Of a DNA stretch of 7,140 nucleotides, positions 1 through 5,807 are shown piece by piece; the stretch's first letter is position 1, and every line of letters starts with the position of its first letter. Source of the DNA: Bryobacterales bacterium. Its GTDB lineage: Bacteria > Acidobacteriota > Terriglobia > Bryobacterales > Bryobacteraceae. A program made the position numbers and the translations under genes. The notes below the pieces were generated by a model. It ran no database searches, was not told where the DNA came from, and saw only the letters and a program-made list of their open reading frames with translations. The stretch spans positions 1-7,140 of the forward strand of contig JAOAPP010000049.1 in NCBI GenBank assembly GCA_025462985.1, in the 5' to 3' direction.

Positions 1-134
1 GCACTCTGGATGGCGCCGAGTGCACATCCTAAGGAATCAAGAAGATGCTGCTTTAGTTTGCCCCGCGCTTCTGGAGAAATAGCCTCCCAGGAAGCGCGCG
101 TTACGTAGGCTGCCAGGCGTTCACATGTGTTCAT
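1..134 (-). CDS. MmgE/PrpD family protein, N-terminal fragment (cut by window edge)
   Basis: I translated this stretch by hand: an ATG at 134 opens a reading frame of 44 codons that continues past base 1. The product begins MNTCERLAAYV and contains SPEAR at residues 20-24 and LLDSLGCALGA at 31-41. A helix-rich start with a LDSLGCALGA-type motif about 30 residues in is typical of the MmgE/PrpD family, which includes 2-methylcitrate dehydratase and cis-aconitate decarboxylase; the family is cytoplasmic and usually about 450-500 residues long. A Shine-Dalgarno-like AAAGAG lies 6 nt before the ATG. The gene follows the toast-rack lipoprotein on the same strand after an 86-bp gap, so it could be the fourth gene of the hfq unit or have its own promoter. 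The substrate cannot be assigned because the active-site region is outside the window. Confidence 0.75.
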   Translation of the reverse strand, partial: MNTCERLAAYVTRASWEAISPEARGKLKQHLLDSLGCALGAIQS

Positions 135-194
135 AACGGACTCTTTGCTCAATGCGGTCACAAACACAGTCGCGAACGGCTCAGGAATGTCTCA

Positions 195-209
195 GGGATA
201 ATCTATCCC
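195..209 (-). other. small perfect hairpin between lipoprotein and MmgE/PrpD genes
   Basis: GGGATA and TATCCC form a perfect 6-bp inverted repeat around a 3-nt loop, 12 bp past the lipoprotein stop codon. It could slow or stop transcription, but no T-run follows it on the minus strand, so it does not qualify as an intrinsic terminator. It may be a 3'-end stabiliser or chance. Confidence 0.25.
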
Positions 210-220
210 GGTCGTATCAC

Positions 221-946
221 CTATGAGCCCAAAAGATTTATCTCGCCGATCCCGCCTTGCACCTTCAGCCGGAGGTTAACTTTGGCCTTGTCATACACAG
301 AATTTTCGTAGTGATCGCCCATCTTTTCAAGGCCGGTGACATTGATGCTCCCCAATCCTCCATGCGCCTCCGCTCGGATGCCGATGCCCTCGGGGAGGTG
401 CACTGTTGCCTGGCCGACCCCGCCCGAAATCTCGACTTCATAATCCCGGGTCGGATGTCCGCGAAGGTCTAAGTTGACCTGTCCTGCACCCATCTGGACT
501 CGCAAGGACCGGATCGCCACGTCGCGAAGATCCAAGTCGGCCTGACCCGCCCCGCAGTTCAGGGCGAGGTCCAGCAGCGTCTTGTCATTGAGCTGCAGAT
601 TCCACTGACTCTTCATATGTCCGTGCATATTCGTGTGGCCGGACGACTGTTTAATGGTCACCACGGCATGAGAGCCATTTCGGGCGGATTGCACGGTCGG
701 TTTCAATGCGTCGGAGTTGTATTCGAAGTTGCCAGAGATTAGGTTGTCTCCGCCGCCCTTCAGATTGAGCTGGCCCGCTCCAAAATCCAGCTCGATGTTG
801 GCGTGGTCAGCTTTTCCGAGATCAACGGAGAGCGGTTCGCTCCGGGACGGCCCGGTCTTCACATCGTCGAAGTCGCACCCGCTAAGCAAAAGGAAGGCTG
901 GTACCGCTGCTACCAGCAGTTTATGACGACTGTTGAACATTCCCAC
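221..946 (-). CDS. toast-rack (DUF2154-like) domain lipoprotein
   Basis: The product is a predicted 241-residue lipoprotein. A short positive N-terminus (NSRHK), a hydrophobic stretch and the lipobox LLSGC put the lipidated cysteine at residue 24, so the mature protein is probably anchored to a periplasm-facing membrane. The rest resembles the toast_rack N-terminal domain (DUF2154-like), a right-handed beta fold also seen in LiaF-type envelope proteins. Six glycine turns of the type G-x-G-(Q/S/E)-x-x-L/V recur near residues 57, 132, 153, 176, 197 and 232, including FGAGQLNL, MGAGQVNLDL, GGLGSINV and GGIGEINLL. The start is uncertain: GTG at 946 gives MGMFNS, and ATG at 940 would give a cleaner signal peptide; neither has a convincing ribosome site. 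It starts 31 bp after hflX and is probably cotranscribed. Function is unknown; an envelope-stress or scaffold role is only suggested by the fold. Confidence 0.85.
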   Translation of the reverse strand: MGMFNSRHKLLVAAVPAFLLLSGCDFDDVKTGPSRSEPLSVDLGKADHANIELDFGAGQLNLKGGGDNLISGNFEYNSDALKPTVQSARNGSHAVVTIKQSSGHTNMHGHMKSQWNLQLNDKTLLDLALNCGAGQADLDLRDVAIRSLRVQMGAGQVNLDLRGHPTRDYEVEISGGVGQATVHLPEGIGIRAEAHGGLGSINVTGLEKMGDHYENSVYDKAKVNLRLKVQGGIGEINLLGS

Positions 947-977
947 AGCATAGGTACGTGTACGCTGCGGGCGATGT

Positions 978-2324
978 TCACACGGCGTCGCATTTTTCGA
1001 CTGTGAATTCGCTCAGGCGGTCGCGGATGGATAGGGGAGTGTCGGCGACAACTTCACAGTAGTCTTCAATGTATTTCTGGGAAACGATAGCTGCCCTGTC
1101 ATGCAGAAGGTTAAGGGCCCGCCCCTCTCCCAGCGGAAATCGAAAGCATTGCCGGGCAACCGGGTCTTGCTTCAATTCCTGGTCAATCAGTTCGAGTAAC
1201 CGATCGGTCCCATCACCCCGCTGGCCGGAGACCAGGACCGCTTCCGTGGCGTTTTGCCGGGCCGTTTCGCCTAGGATGCGGTGGGTCATGGTTTGCAGAT
1301 CCTCGATTCTGTCAGCGTCACTGAGGCGATCGCTCTTGCTGAGTACCAGAATCTGCTTCGTGCCTTCAGCGCCGATCTCGCCCAGCACCTTCATGACGTG
1401 GGCCGTCTGCTCGGAAGCGGTTGAGGAGGTGACGTCTACCACATGGAGCAGCAGAGCCGCCGCCGTCACTTCTTCGAGAGTGGCGCGGAATGCATCCACC
1501 AGCGTCGTGGGCAGGCTGCGAATGAAACCCACCGTGTCGCTGAGTAAGACTCGCCGCTGCGAGGGCAAACGAATCTGGCGAACAGTAGGATCCAGGGTCG
1601 CAAACATCCTGGCGTCCGCCAGTACCTCGGCCCCGGTCAGGCGGTTAAAGAGCGTGGACTTCCCTGCATTCGTGTAGCCCACCAGACTTACAGTCGAGAG
1701 CGGAACCGCCTGCCGCTGGGAGCGTTGCACCCCTCGCGTGGCGCGAACTCGATCAATCTCCGATTTCAACTTTGCGATCCGGCGGCCGATCCGGCGACGG
1801 TCCGTTTCCAGTTGCGTTTCGCCGGGCCCCCTGGTTCCAATGCCGCCGCCGAGGCGCGACATCTGGGTCCCTCGACCGGCAAGCCGCGGCAGCAGGTAAT
1901 TAAGCTGCGCAAGCTCCACTTGTAGTTGACCCTCTGCCGTGCGGGCTCGCCTCGCAAAAATATCCAGGATGAGTTGCGTACGGTCCAGCACCTTCGCTGG
2001 AAGACGCCTTTCCAGATTCCTCAACTGGGTGGGCGTGAGTTCGCGGTCGAAGATAACGGCATCAATCTCGTTACCTTCTACATAGTTTCGGATCTCCTCG
2101 ACCTTGCCAGACCCAACCAGCGTTGCCGCGTCTAATGCAGGCCTTATCTGAACGATCCGTTCCACCACCTGCGCTCCGGCGCTTTCGGCGAGAGTCGCGA
2201 GTTCGTCGAGCGACTCTTCCAGGTCAGTGTCCGTCCCGGGCGTCAGCAGTGAGTGCGCGACTTGCCGGGACTTCAGCCCGACTCCCACGACAACGGTTCG
2301 TTCGTCTGGTGGCTTTGAATTCAC
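978..2324 (-). CDS. hflX: GTPase HflX (ribosome-associated)
   Basis: The 448-residue product is a full-length HflX, a cytoplasmic GTPase that binds and splits stalled or heat-damaged 70S ribosomes. An N-terminal nucleotide-binding-like domain spans roughly residues 10-110. The middle domain has DRTQLILDIFARRA (114-127) and the glycine-rich GGGIGTRGPGETQLE (159-173), followed by a basic coiled segment (175-205). The GTPase domain shows G1 GYTNAGKST (216-224), a G2 threonine near ATLDPT (242-247), G3 DTVGF (263-267), G4 SKSD (329-332) and a G5-like SGQRGDG (366-372). G4 is unusual because the family normally has NKxD. The start is GTG at 2324, whose G is also the last base of the hfq stop codon (TAGTG). 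No strong ribosome site precedes it, so translation probably depends on termination-reinitiation from hfq. The hfq-hflX order is classic in bacteria. Confidence 0.97.
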   Translation of the reverse strand: MNSKPPDERTVVVGVGLKSRQVAHSLLTPGTDTDLEESLDELATLAESAGAQVVERIVQIRPALDAATLVGSGKVEEIRNYVEGNEIDAVIFDRELTPTQLRNLERRLPAKVLDRTQLILDIFARRARTAEGQLQVELAQLNYLLPRLAGRGTQMSRLGGGIGTRGPGETQLETDRRRIGRRIAKLKSEIDRVRATRGVQRSQRQAVPLSTVSLVGYTNAGKSTLFNRLTGAEVLADARMFATLDPTVRQIRLPSQRRVLLSDTVGFIRSLPTTLVDAFRATLEEVTAAALLLHVVDVTSSTASEQTAHVMKVLGEIGAEGTKQILVLSKSDRLSDADRIEDLQTMTHRILGETARQNATEAVLVSGQRGDGTDRLLELIDQELKQDPVARQCFRFPLGEGRALNLLHDRAAIVSQKYIEDYCEVVADTPLSIRDRLSEFTVEKCDAV

Positions 2325-2617
2325 TAATGTTGAGATTCCAATGGCTCCGGCAAAGGTGTCGGCGTTCCGGGCGTACCAGTCCCTATGCCATGAACAGCGT
2401 TAGCATGCACGGGTTTCGAGACAACTACTGTTGAGATCGCGTGCTTGAAAATTAGCTGTTCCTGGTTATTAGTCTCCAATATCACCGAGTACTTATCGAA
2501 GCTCTTGATCCGACCCGAGAGCTTCACCCCGCTCATAAGATAGATGGTCAGAAACGTCTTTTCTTTCCTGGCGTTGTTTAAGAACGCTTCCTGGATGTTT
2601 TGCGCGAGCTTTTCCAT
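2324..2617 (-). CDS. hfq: RNA chaperone Hfq
   Basis: The 97-residue product is Hfq, the hexameric Sm-like protein that pairs small RNAs with mRNAs. The N-terminal helix reads [14 protein letters not shown], keeping the proximal-face Gln and a rim basic patch in RKEK form rather than the RRER of E. coli. The Sm1 strand region is [19 protein letters not shown] and Sm2 is [11 protein letters not shown], which retains the Lys-His of the uridine pocket (E. coli K56/H57) with Phe where E. coli has Tyr. The segment after FDKY is slightly longer than in E. coli, more like the Bacillus type. Residues from about 70 on form a Pro/Gly/Thr-rich, probably disordered tail ending EPLESQH. The ATG is supported by AGAGGA 5 nt upstream. 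A promoter is visible about 100 nt upstream, and hflX is coupled to the stop codon. Confidence 0.97.
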   Translation of the reverse strand: MEKLAQNIQEAFLNNARKEKTFLTIYLMSGVKLSGRIKSFDKYSVILETNNQEQLIFKHAISTVVVSKPVHANAVHGIGTGTPGTPTPLPEPLESQH

Positions 2618-2622
2618 TCTTT

Positions 2623-2628
2623 TCCTCT
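2623..2628 (-). promoter_or_regulatory. ribosome binding site of hfq
   Basis: AGAGGA on the minus strand sits 5 nt before the hfq ATG, a good Shine-Dalgarno match that fixes this start. Confidence 0.7.
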
Positions 2629-2723
2629 ATAGTTTTGGCAGCGCACTTCCATTTGCTCTTGCCTTGCTCTAAGTACTGGCGAAAGGACCTTCTGCCAAGC
2701 GCATCGGGGCGCAGACATCCGGA

Positions 2724-2752
2724 ATTATTGCTCCCTTTGTGAGCCGATTCAA
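2724..2752 (-). promoter_or_regulatory. sigma70-type promoter for hfq (-hflX-lipoprotein)
   Basis: On the minus strand, TTGAAT (2752-2747, 4/6 to TTGACA) and AATAAT (2729-2724, 5/6 to TATAAT) are separated by exactly 17 bp. Transcription would begin near 2717, leaving a leader of about 100 nt before hfq. The fit is good by hexamer quality, spacing and position, but the start site is inferred. Confidence 0.6.
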
Positions 2753-2760
2753 GCGAAGAA

Positions 2761-2789
2761 TCGAGTTATCAACTATGCATACCTATACT
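2761..2789 (+). promoter_or_regulatory. candidate promoter for the secreted cytochrome gene
   Basis: TATACT at 2784-2789 matches TATAAT in 5 of 6 positions. At 17-bp spacing the upstream hexamer is TCGAGT (2761-2766), only 3/6 to TTGACA, so the -35 is weak and an activator may be needed. The predicted start near 2796 would give a leader of about 50 nt before the ATG at 2846. It is back to back with the hfq promoter. Confidence 0.4.
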
Positions 2790-2845
2790 ATCCGGATCCT
2801 TAGCGGCCGACCACGCGAGAGTTTGGAGATATTCTGGAAAATACG

Positions 2846-3538
2846 ATGAAAGTGAAACGCTGGTGCGGTTCGGGCGTGCTTGCCGCGATCGTTGTCACGA
2901 GCCTGTCCGCCCACGACATCATCACAACCAATCTCACCTATACTCGGGACATTTCCAGGATCTTCACGCAGCGTTGCGGCTCCTGCCACTCTGCCGCTTC
3001 TTCCATTCCGCTGACGACCTATGAGGAGACCAGGCCCTGGGCCGTCGGGATCAAAGAGCAGGTGCTCTCGAGAACAATGCCGCCCTGGGGCGCCGTCAAA
3101 GGGTTTGGGAACCTCGCTCAGGATGGCGGCCTGTCCCAGGAAGAGATCATAATCATCGCAGCCTGGGTGATTGGAGGAGCGCCGAAAGGGGATCCGCAAT
3201 TGCTGGCTAAACCCGAACCCGTCCGAACCGGGCGGACGGGGCCGCAATCTCTTCGGGATGGACCGACTGTGACGGACCAGCTGGTTCTGAGTTCAGCTCT
3301 CCGTGTCTCTGGCATTCGCCCCATTGCAAACAAGCTGGTTTCGTCAGCCAGGATCACGGCGGCCCTTCCGGACGGAAAAGTGGAGCCACTGCTCTGGCTG
3401 TACCGCTACGATCCCCGTAATTCTCACAATTTCGCCTTCCGCGAACAGGTCAATTTACCCGAAGGTACGGTGATCCGTTCGTCGGAACCATTGTCGTTTG
3501 TGCTGCAGGTCGCTACAGGCTCTTCACCGGGACGGTAA
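2846..3538 (+). CDS. small secreted c-type cytochrome domain protein
   Basis: The 230-residue product starts with a Sec signal peptide (MKVKRW, then a hydrophobic run, with likely cleavage after SLSA at residue 22). A single class-I-like heme-c domain follows: CGSCH at residues 44-48 binds heme, and M78 in MPPW is the probable axial methionine. The domain ends with GLSQEEI and AAWVIGGAPKGD (to about 116). Residues 117-230 are a beta-rich-looking tail with LLWLYRYDP and NLPEGTVIRSSEPLSF; I recall similar tails in acidobacterial cytochromes but can assign no function. It would act in the periplasm in electron transfer. The ribosome site is weak (GGAAA about 6 nt before the ATG). This is the only plus-strand gene, divergent from hfq and overlapping the end of the convergent metal-binding gene by 26 bp. 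The heme domain is a relative of the one in the dicopper monooxygenase at 4397-5725. Confidence 0.8.
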   Translation: MKVKRWCGSGVLAAIVVTSLSAHDIITTNLTYTRDISRIFTQRCGSCHSAASSIPLTTYEETRPWAVGIKEQVLSRTMPPWGAVKGFGNLAQDGGLSQEEIIIIAAWVIGGAPKGDPQLLAKPEPVRTGRTGPQSLRDGPTVTDQLVLSSALRVSGIRPIANKLVSSARITAALPDGKVEPLLWLYRYDPRNSHNFAFREQVNLPEGTVIRSSEPLSFVLQVATGSSPGR

Positions 3539-4388
3539 AGACAACCGTGTTCACAACGCTCTTCCTTTGGAATTGCGTCCAGATGCGATAAAGCCCGGGA
3601 CGCGGAAAGATCACGTTGAATTGGACGCCACCTTCGCCTTGCGTCAGGAATGGATGCAGGTGCAACAGGTCCACCAGGTCCTCACTGACGGCGAGCATAT
3701 GTCCCCATGCACCGAGATACGGTTCCAGCCCTTCAGCCGGATCAAGGGTAAACAGAAGCCTCGATTCCAGCCCTGCGACCACGTCGGCAGGTTCAGTCTG
3801 CAAGGAAGCCGTCAGATTCGCCGATTTACAGGGAGCAACGGATGCCGAAAGATGCGCTGGTTCTGCGGCACCGGACACGAACAGAGTATCCACCGATAGC
3901 TGCGGGACCGATTGGGAAGGGAAGTAGTCAGCGAGCATCCGGTACATGCCCCCGAAGGGGAGCCGGACCGTCAATATAAATGTTCCGTCGGCCTGAAGAA
4001 CAGGATGGTCGTGCAGGAAAAACTCCAGGTTCTCGCTCACCAGAAACAGATGCATCAGCTTCTCATGAACGATTTCGAAGTGCTTGACGAGCTCTCCCGA
4101 ACGCGGATCTATGACCCGAAATGTCAGCGTGATCGGACTCTGCGGGCGAAGGAGGTCCGGCGTCTGTGAAACTTCGAGAGCAAACTCCACCCGATCAGGA
4201 ACTCTGAGCGCCAGCTTCATGCCGCAGCGCGGACAAACACCCGGTTTGTCCATTCGAACATCGGGATCCATTGGGCACTGCCAATCGCCCGGAGGCGGCG
4301 AGTCCCTGGTTTGCGCTTGTAACCCCGCAATCGAAGCGAACATTGCCACCAGATACCGGCGACGGCTGAGCGTTGAGAATTCCAACAC
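3513..4388 (-). CDS. Tat-exported heavy-metal-binding-domain protein with duplicated His-rich module
   Basis: The 291-residue product has a twin-arginine signal: SRRRYLV at residues 8-14 followed by a hydrophobic stretch and likely cleavage after GLQA (25). Residues 36-59 form a heavy-metal-binding domain (HMBD-like), with CPMDPD at 38-43 and CPRCGM at 52-57; most family members have CPMHP, so Asp replaces the His. The remainder holds two copies of one module. The first has HEKLMH (108-113), LHDHP (125-129) and GGMYR (146-150); the second has GHM (229-231), LHLHP (242-246) and PGLYR (264-268). Each offers an HxH pair plus nearby His/Met as possible copper ligands. It begins with GTG, 8 bp after the monooxygenase stop, with no clear ribosome site, and is likely cotranslated. 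A role in copper binding or delivery to the monooxygenase is inference. Confidence 0.8.
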   Translation of the reverse strand: MLEFSTLSRRRYLVAMFASIAGLQAQTRDSPPPGDWQCPMDPDVRMDKPGVCPRCGMKLALRVPDRVEFALEVSQTPDLLRPQSPITLTFRVIDPRSGELVKHFEIVHEKLMHLFLVSENLEFFLHDHPVLQADGTFILTVRLPFGGMYRMLADYFPSQSVPQLSVDTLFVSGAAEPAHLSASVAPCKSANLTASLQTEPADVVAGLESRLLFTLDPAEGLEPYLGAWGHMLAVSEDLVDLLHLHPFLTQGEGGVQFNVIFPRPGLYRIWTQFQRKSVVNTVVFTVPVKSL

Positions 4389-4396
4389 TCGCTAGT

Positions 4397-5725
4397 CTAG
4401 TTCAACGCGGGCTTAGCTTCTGAGATGGCAACGGATTTGGCAGGCTCCTCGCCTTTTTTCTCTTCAGGCGCAGATAGCTTATCCGCGCTCATGTTCTTGT
4501 CGAAGGCGACATCGAAAAATCCGATCATCATCTCATCCCAGCTTTGCTGTCCCCAGGTGATCTTCTTCGTGGGGTCAGGATTGTATGGGTTGTTCGCCGA
4601 GTTGTCGAAGTGCGCGGTGCAATGAATCGTCGTGCCTTTCGGAACCACAATGTCACCTGCGGGCACATAGGCGAGCTGCCAGCTGAAACTGTAGTGAGGA
4701 ACCTTCAACAGTGTCTGCGTTTCACCGGACGGATACTTCGCGACATACTCGAAATCTTTCCCCCTCAGATGCATGTGGGGAAGCAGCGCCACGATGCGCG
4801 CGTCGTTGCCGAATCGAAAGTCAGCTTCCACCTTGTAATTCGGATCGCCCGGCGGAATTGCAAAACCTCCATTCGCGGCCAACATGGTCAGCACGCGCTC
4901 TTTCACGGCGCTGGCGTCTACAGTTTTCAATCCGATCGTTGTTCGGTCTGTTGCTGCATGACCGTTGGCGGTATAGTGCATCTCGAAAATGATGTCGGAT
5001 CCGGCTCTGATGAGCTTGGCGCGGCCTTCTGGAAGCTCCGTCGGCGGCAGCCCCGGAGCGTACCCAACCAGGAATTCCGCATCGCGCATGTCGCCCTCCC
5101 CCTTGCTTTGGGGAACATAAGCCACGCCCGGCTTGATGCCGGCGAGCCATTTCGAACCGGGCGGTCGGACGTAAGCGATCACGTGATGCAGTACGGCGCG
5201 GTTGCCGGGCCGTACCTCTGCCATACGAACCCAAGTGTCTCGGTCAAAGTGTGTCGGCACCAGATAGTACTGGTATGCGATCGTCCCCGAGGCAGGAACG
5301 CTAAAGGGAGCCGGCATCTGCATGACCAGATCTGGTTTCGCGATGTTCCAGCCTTCCAGGAAATTGCGCGGTGCAGGCAGGTCGGCTGCCTCTCCCTCCG
5401 GCGCACCCGCCTTCACCCACTTCACGATAGTGTCGATGTCGGCCTGAGGCAACCCGCGGTCGTTGGCGAAGTGGCCGTAATGTGGATCCGCAAACCAGGG
5501 TGGCATCTTACGAAGCGCAACGGCTTCCTTGATAGCTGCTGCGTACGGCCGGACCTCTTTATAGGTCATCAGTGACATCGGCGCGATCTCGCCGGCTCGA
5601 TGGCACTCCTGGCAATGCTGCTGGACAATCGGAGCGATGTCGCGATTGAAAGTTGCGGTCCCGCCCGGCGTTCCAGCTAGCGCCATCGCGGCTGAAAAGC
5701 TGAACAGGAGAAGCATCTTCGCCAT
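4397..5725 (-). CDS. heme-c / dicopper (PHM/DBH-like) monooxygenase fusion protein
   Basis: From ATG 5725 the product has 442 residues: a Sec signal peptide (about 1-17), a cytochrome c domain (about 24-112) with CQECH (38-42) and M74 in MPPWFADPHYGH, then a domain like the copper type II ascorbate-dependent monooxygenases (about 130-405). All six expected copper ligands can be placed: H180 and H181 (LHHVIAY) and H250 (EMHYT) for CuH; H317 and H319 (PHMHLRGK) and M399 (WDEMMIGFF) for CuM. These enzymes hydroxylate a C-H bond with O2 and two electrons; here the heme may deliver them in the periplasm. The catalytic part has a single cysteine (C369), so the disulfides of animal PHM are absent. 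A Lys/Glu/Ala-rich tail (about 410-442) looks disordered. Substrate unknown. The MFS gene ends 82 bp upstream and the metal-binding gene begins 8 bp downstream. Confidence 0.85.
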   Translation of the reverse strand: MAKMLLLFSFSAAMALAGTPGGTATFNRDIAPIVQQHCQECHRAGEIAPMSLMTYKEVRPYAAAIKEAVALRKMPPWFADPHYGHFANDRGLPQADIDTIVKWVKAGAPEGEAADLPAPRNFLEGWNIAKPDLVMQMPAPFSVPASGTIAYQYYLVPTHFDRDTWVRMAEVRPGNRAVLHHVIAYVRPPGSKWLAGIKPGVAYVPQSKGEGDMRDAEFLVGYAPGLPPTELPEGRAKLIRAGSDIIFEMHYTANGHAATDRTTIGLKTVDASAVKERVLTMLAANGGFAIPPGDPNYKVEADFRFGNDARIVALLPHMHLRGKDFEYVAKYPSGETQTLLKVPHYSFSWQLAYVPAGDIVVPKGTTIHCTAHFDNSANNPYNPDPTKKITWGQQSWDEMMIGFFDVAFDKNMSADKLSAPEEKKGEEPAKSVAISEAKPALN

Positions 5726-5729
5726 AACA

Positions 5730-5735
5730 CTCCTT
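5730..5735 (-). promoter_or_regulatory. ribosome binding site that fixes the monooxygenase start
   Basis: AAGGAG lies 4 nt before the ATG at 5725. It favours that start over the same frame opened upstream at 5950, which would add 75 residues with no signal-peptide character and overlap the MFS gene by 143 bp. The 5725 start also puts a clean signal peptide at the N-terminus. Confidence 0.7.
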
Positions 5736-5753
5736 GCATTTCTGTGATGAGCG

Positions 5754-5762
5754 ATCATAACA
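5754..5762 (-). promoter_or_regulatory. candidate extended -10 promoter for the monooxygenase gene
   Basis: On the minus strand TGTTATGAT (5762-5754) fits the extended -10 pattern TGnTATAAT with a single mismatch in the hexamer. No good -35 is present at 16-18 bp. The transcript would start near 5747, about 22 nt before the ATG. The gene may instead be read through from the MFS gene. Confidence 0.3.
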
Positions 5763-5782
5763 TCGTTTCCAGGACACACGGT

Positions 5783-5807
5783 ACAACGAGCGAAACCGCG
5801 AGGTTGT
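5783..5807 (-). other. imperfect hairpin after the MFS gene
   Basis: ACAAC and GTTGT form an outer stem, and GCG/CGC an inner stem around a 4-nt loop, with a small internal loop between them. It begins directly after the MFS stop codon. No T-run follows, so it is not a standard intrinsic terminator; it may attenuate read-through into the monooxygenase gene or mark an mRNA end. Confidence 0.25.

Noticed and set aside
1069..1677. Plus-strand open frame of 202 codons opposite hflX
   Set aside because: Ser/Arg-rich complement of the HflX GTPase domain; no recognisable features.
2618..2845. Small RNA gene or riboswitch in the divergent intergenic region
   Set aside because: I found promoter elements but no strong long stem, terminator or known riboswitch core.
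3498..4395. Several plus-strand open frames of 85-133 codons opposite the Tat-signal metal-binding gene
   Set aside because: All lie antisense to a gene with a clear Tat signal, HMBD motif and repeated modules; none shows its own coding features.
4544..5575. Long plus-strand open frame of 343 codons opposite the monooxygenase
   Set aside because: It is antisense to a gene with full catalytic motifs, has no signal, domain or ribosome site that I recognise, and its composition is what the complement of a GC-rich gene gives.
5783..5807. Intrinsic terminator between the MFS and monooxygenase genes
   Set aside because: A hairpin is present but the stem is interrupted and no T-run follows, so it is reported only as a hairpin.
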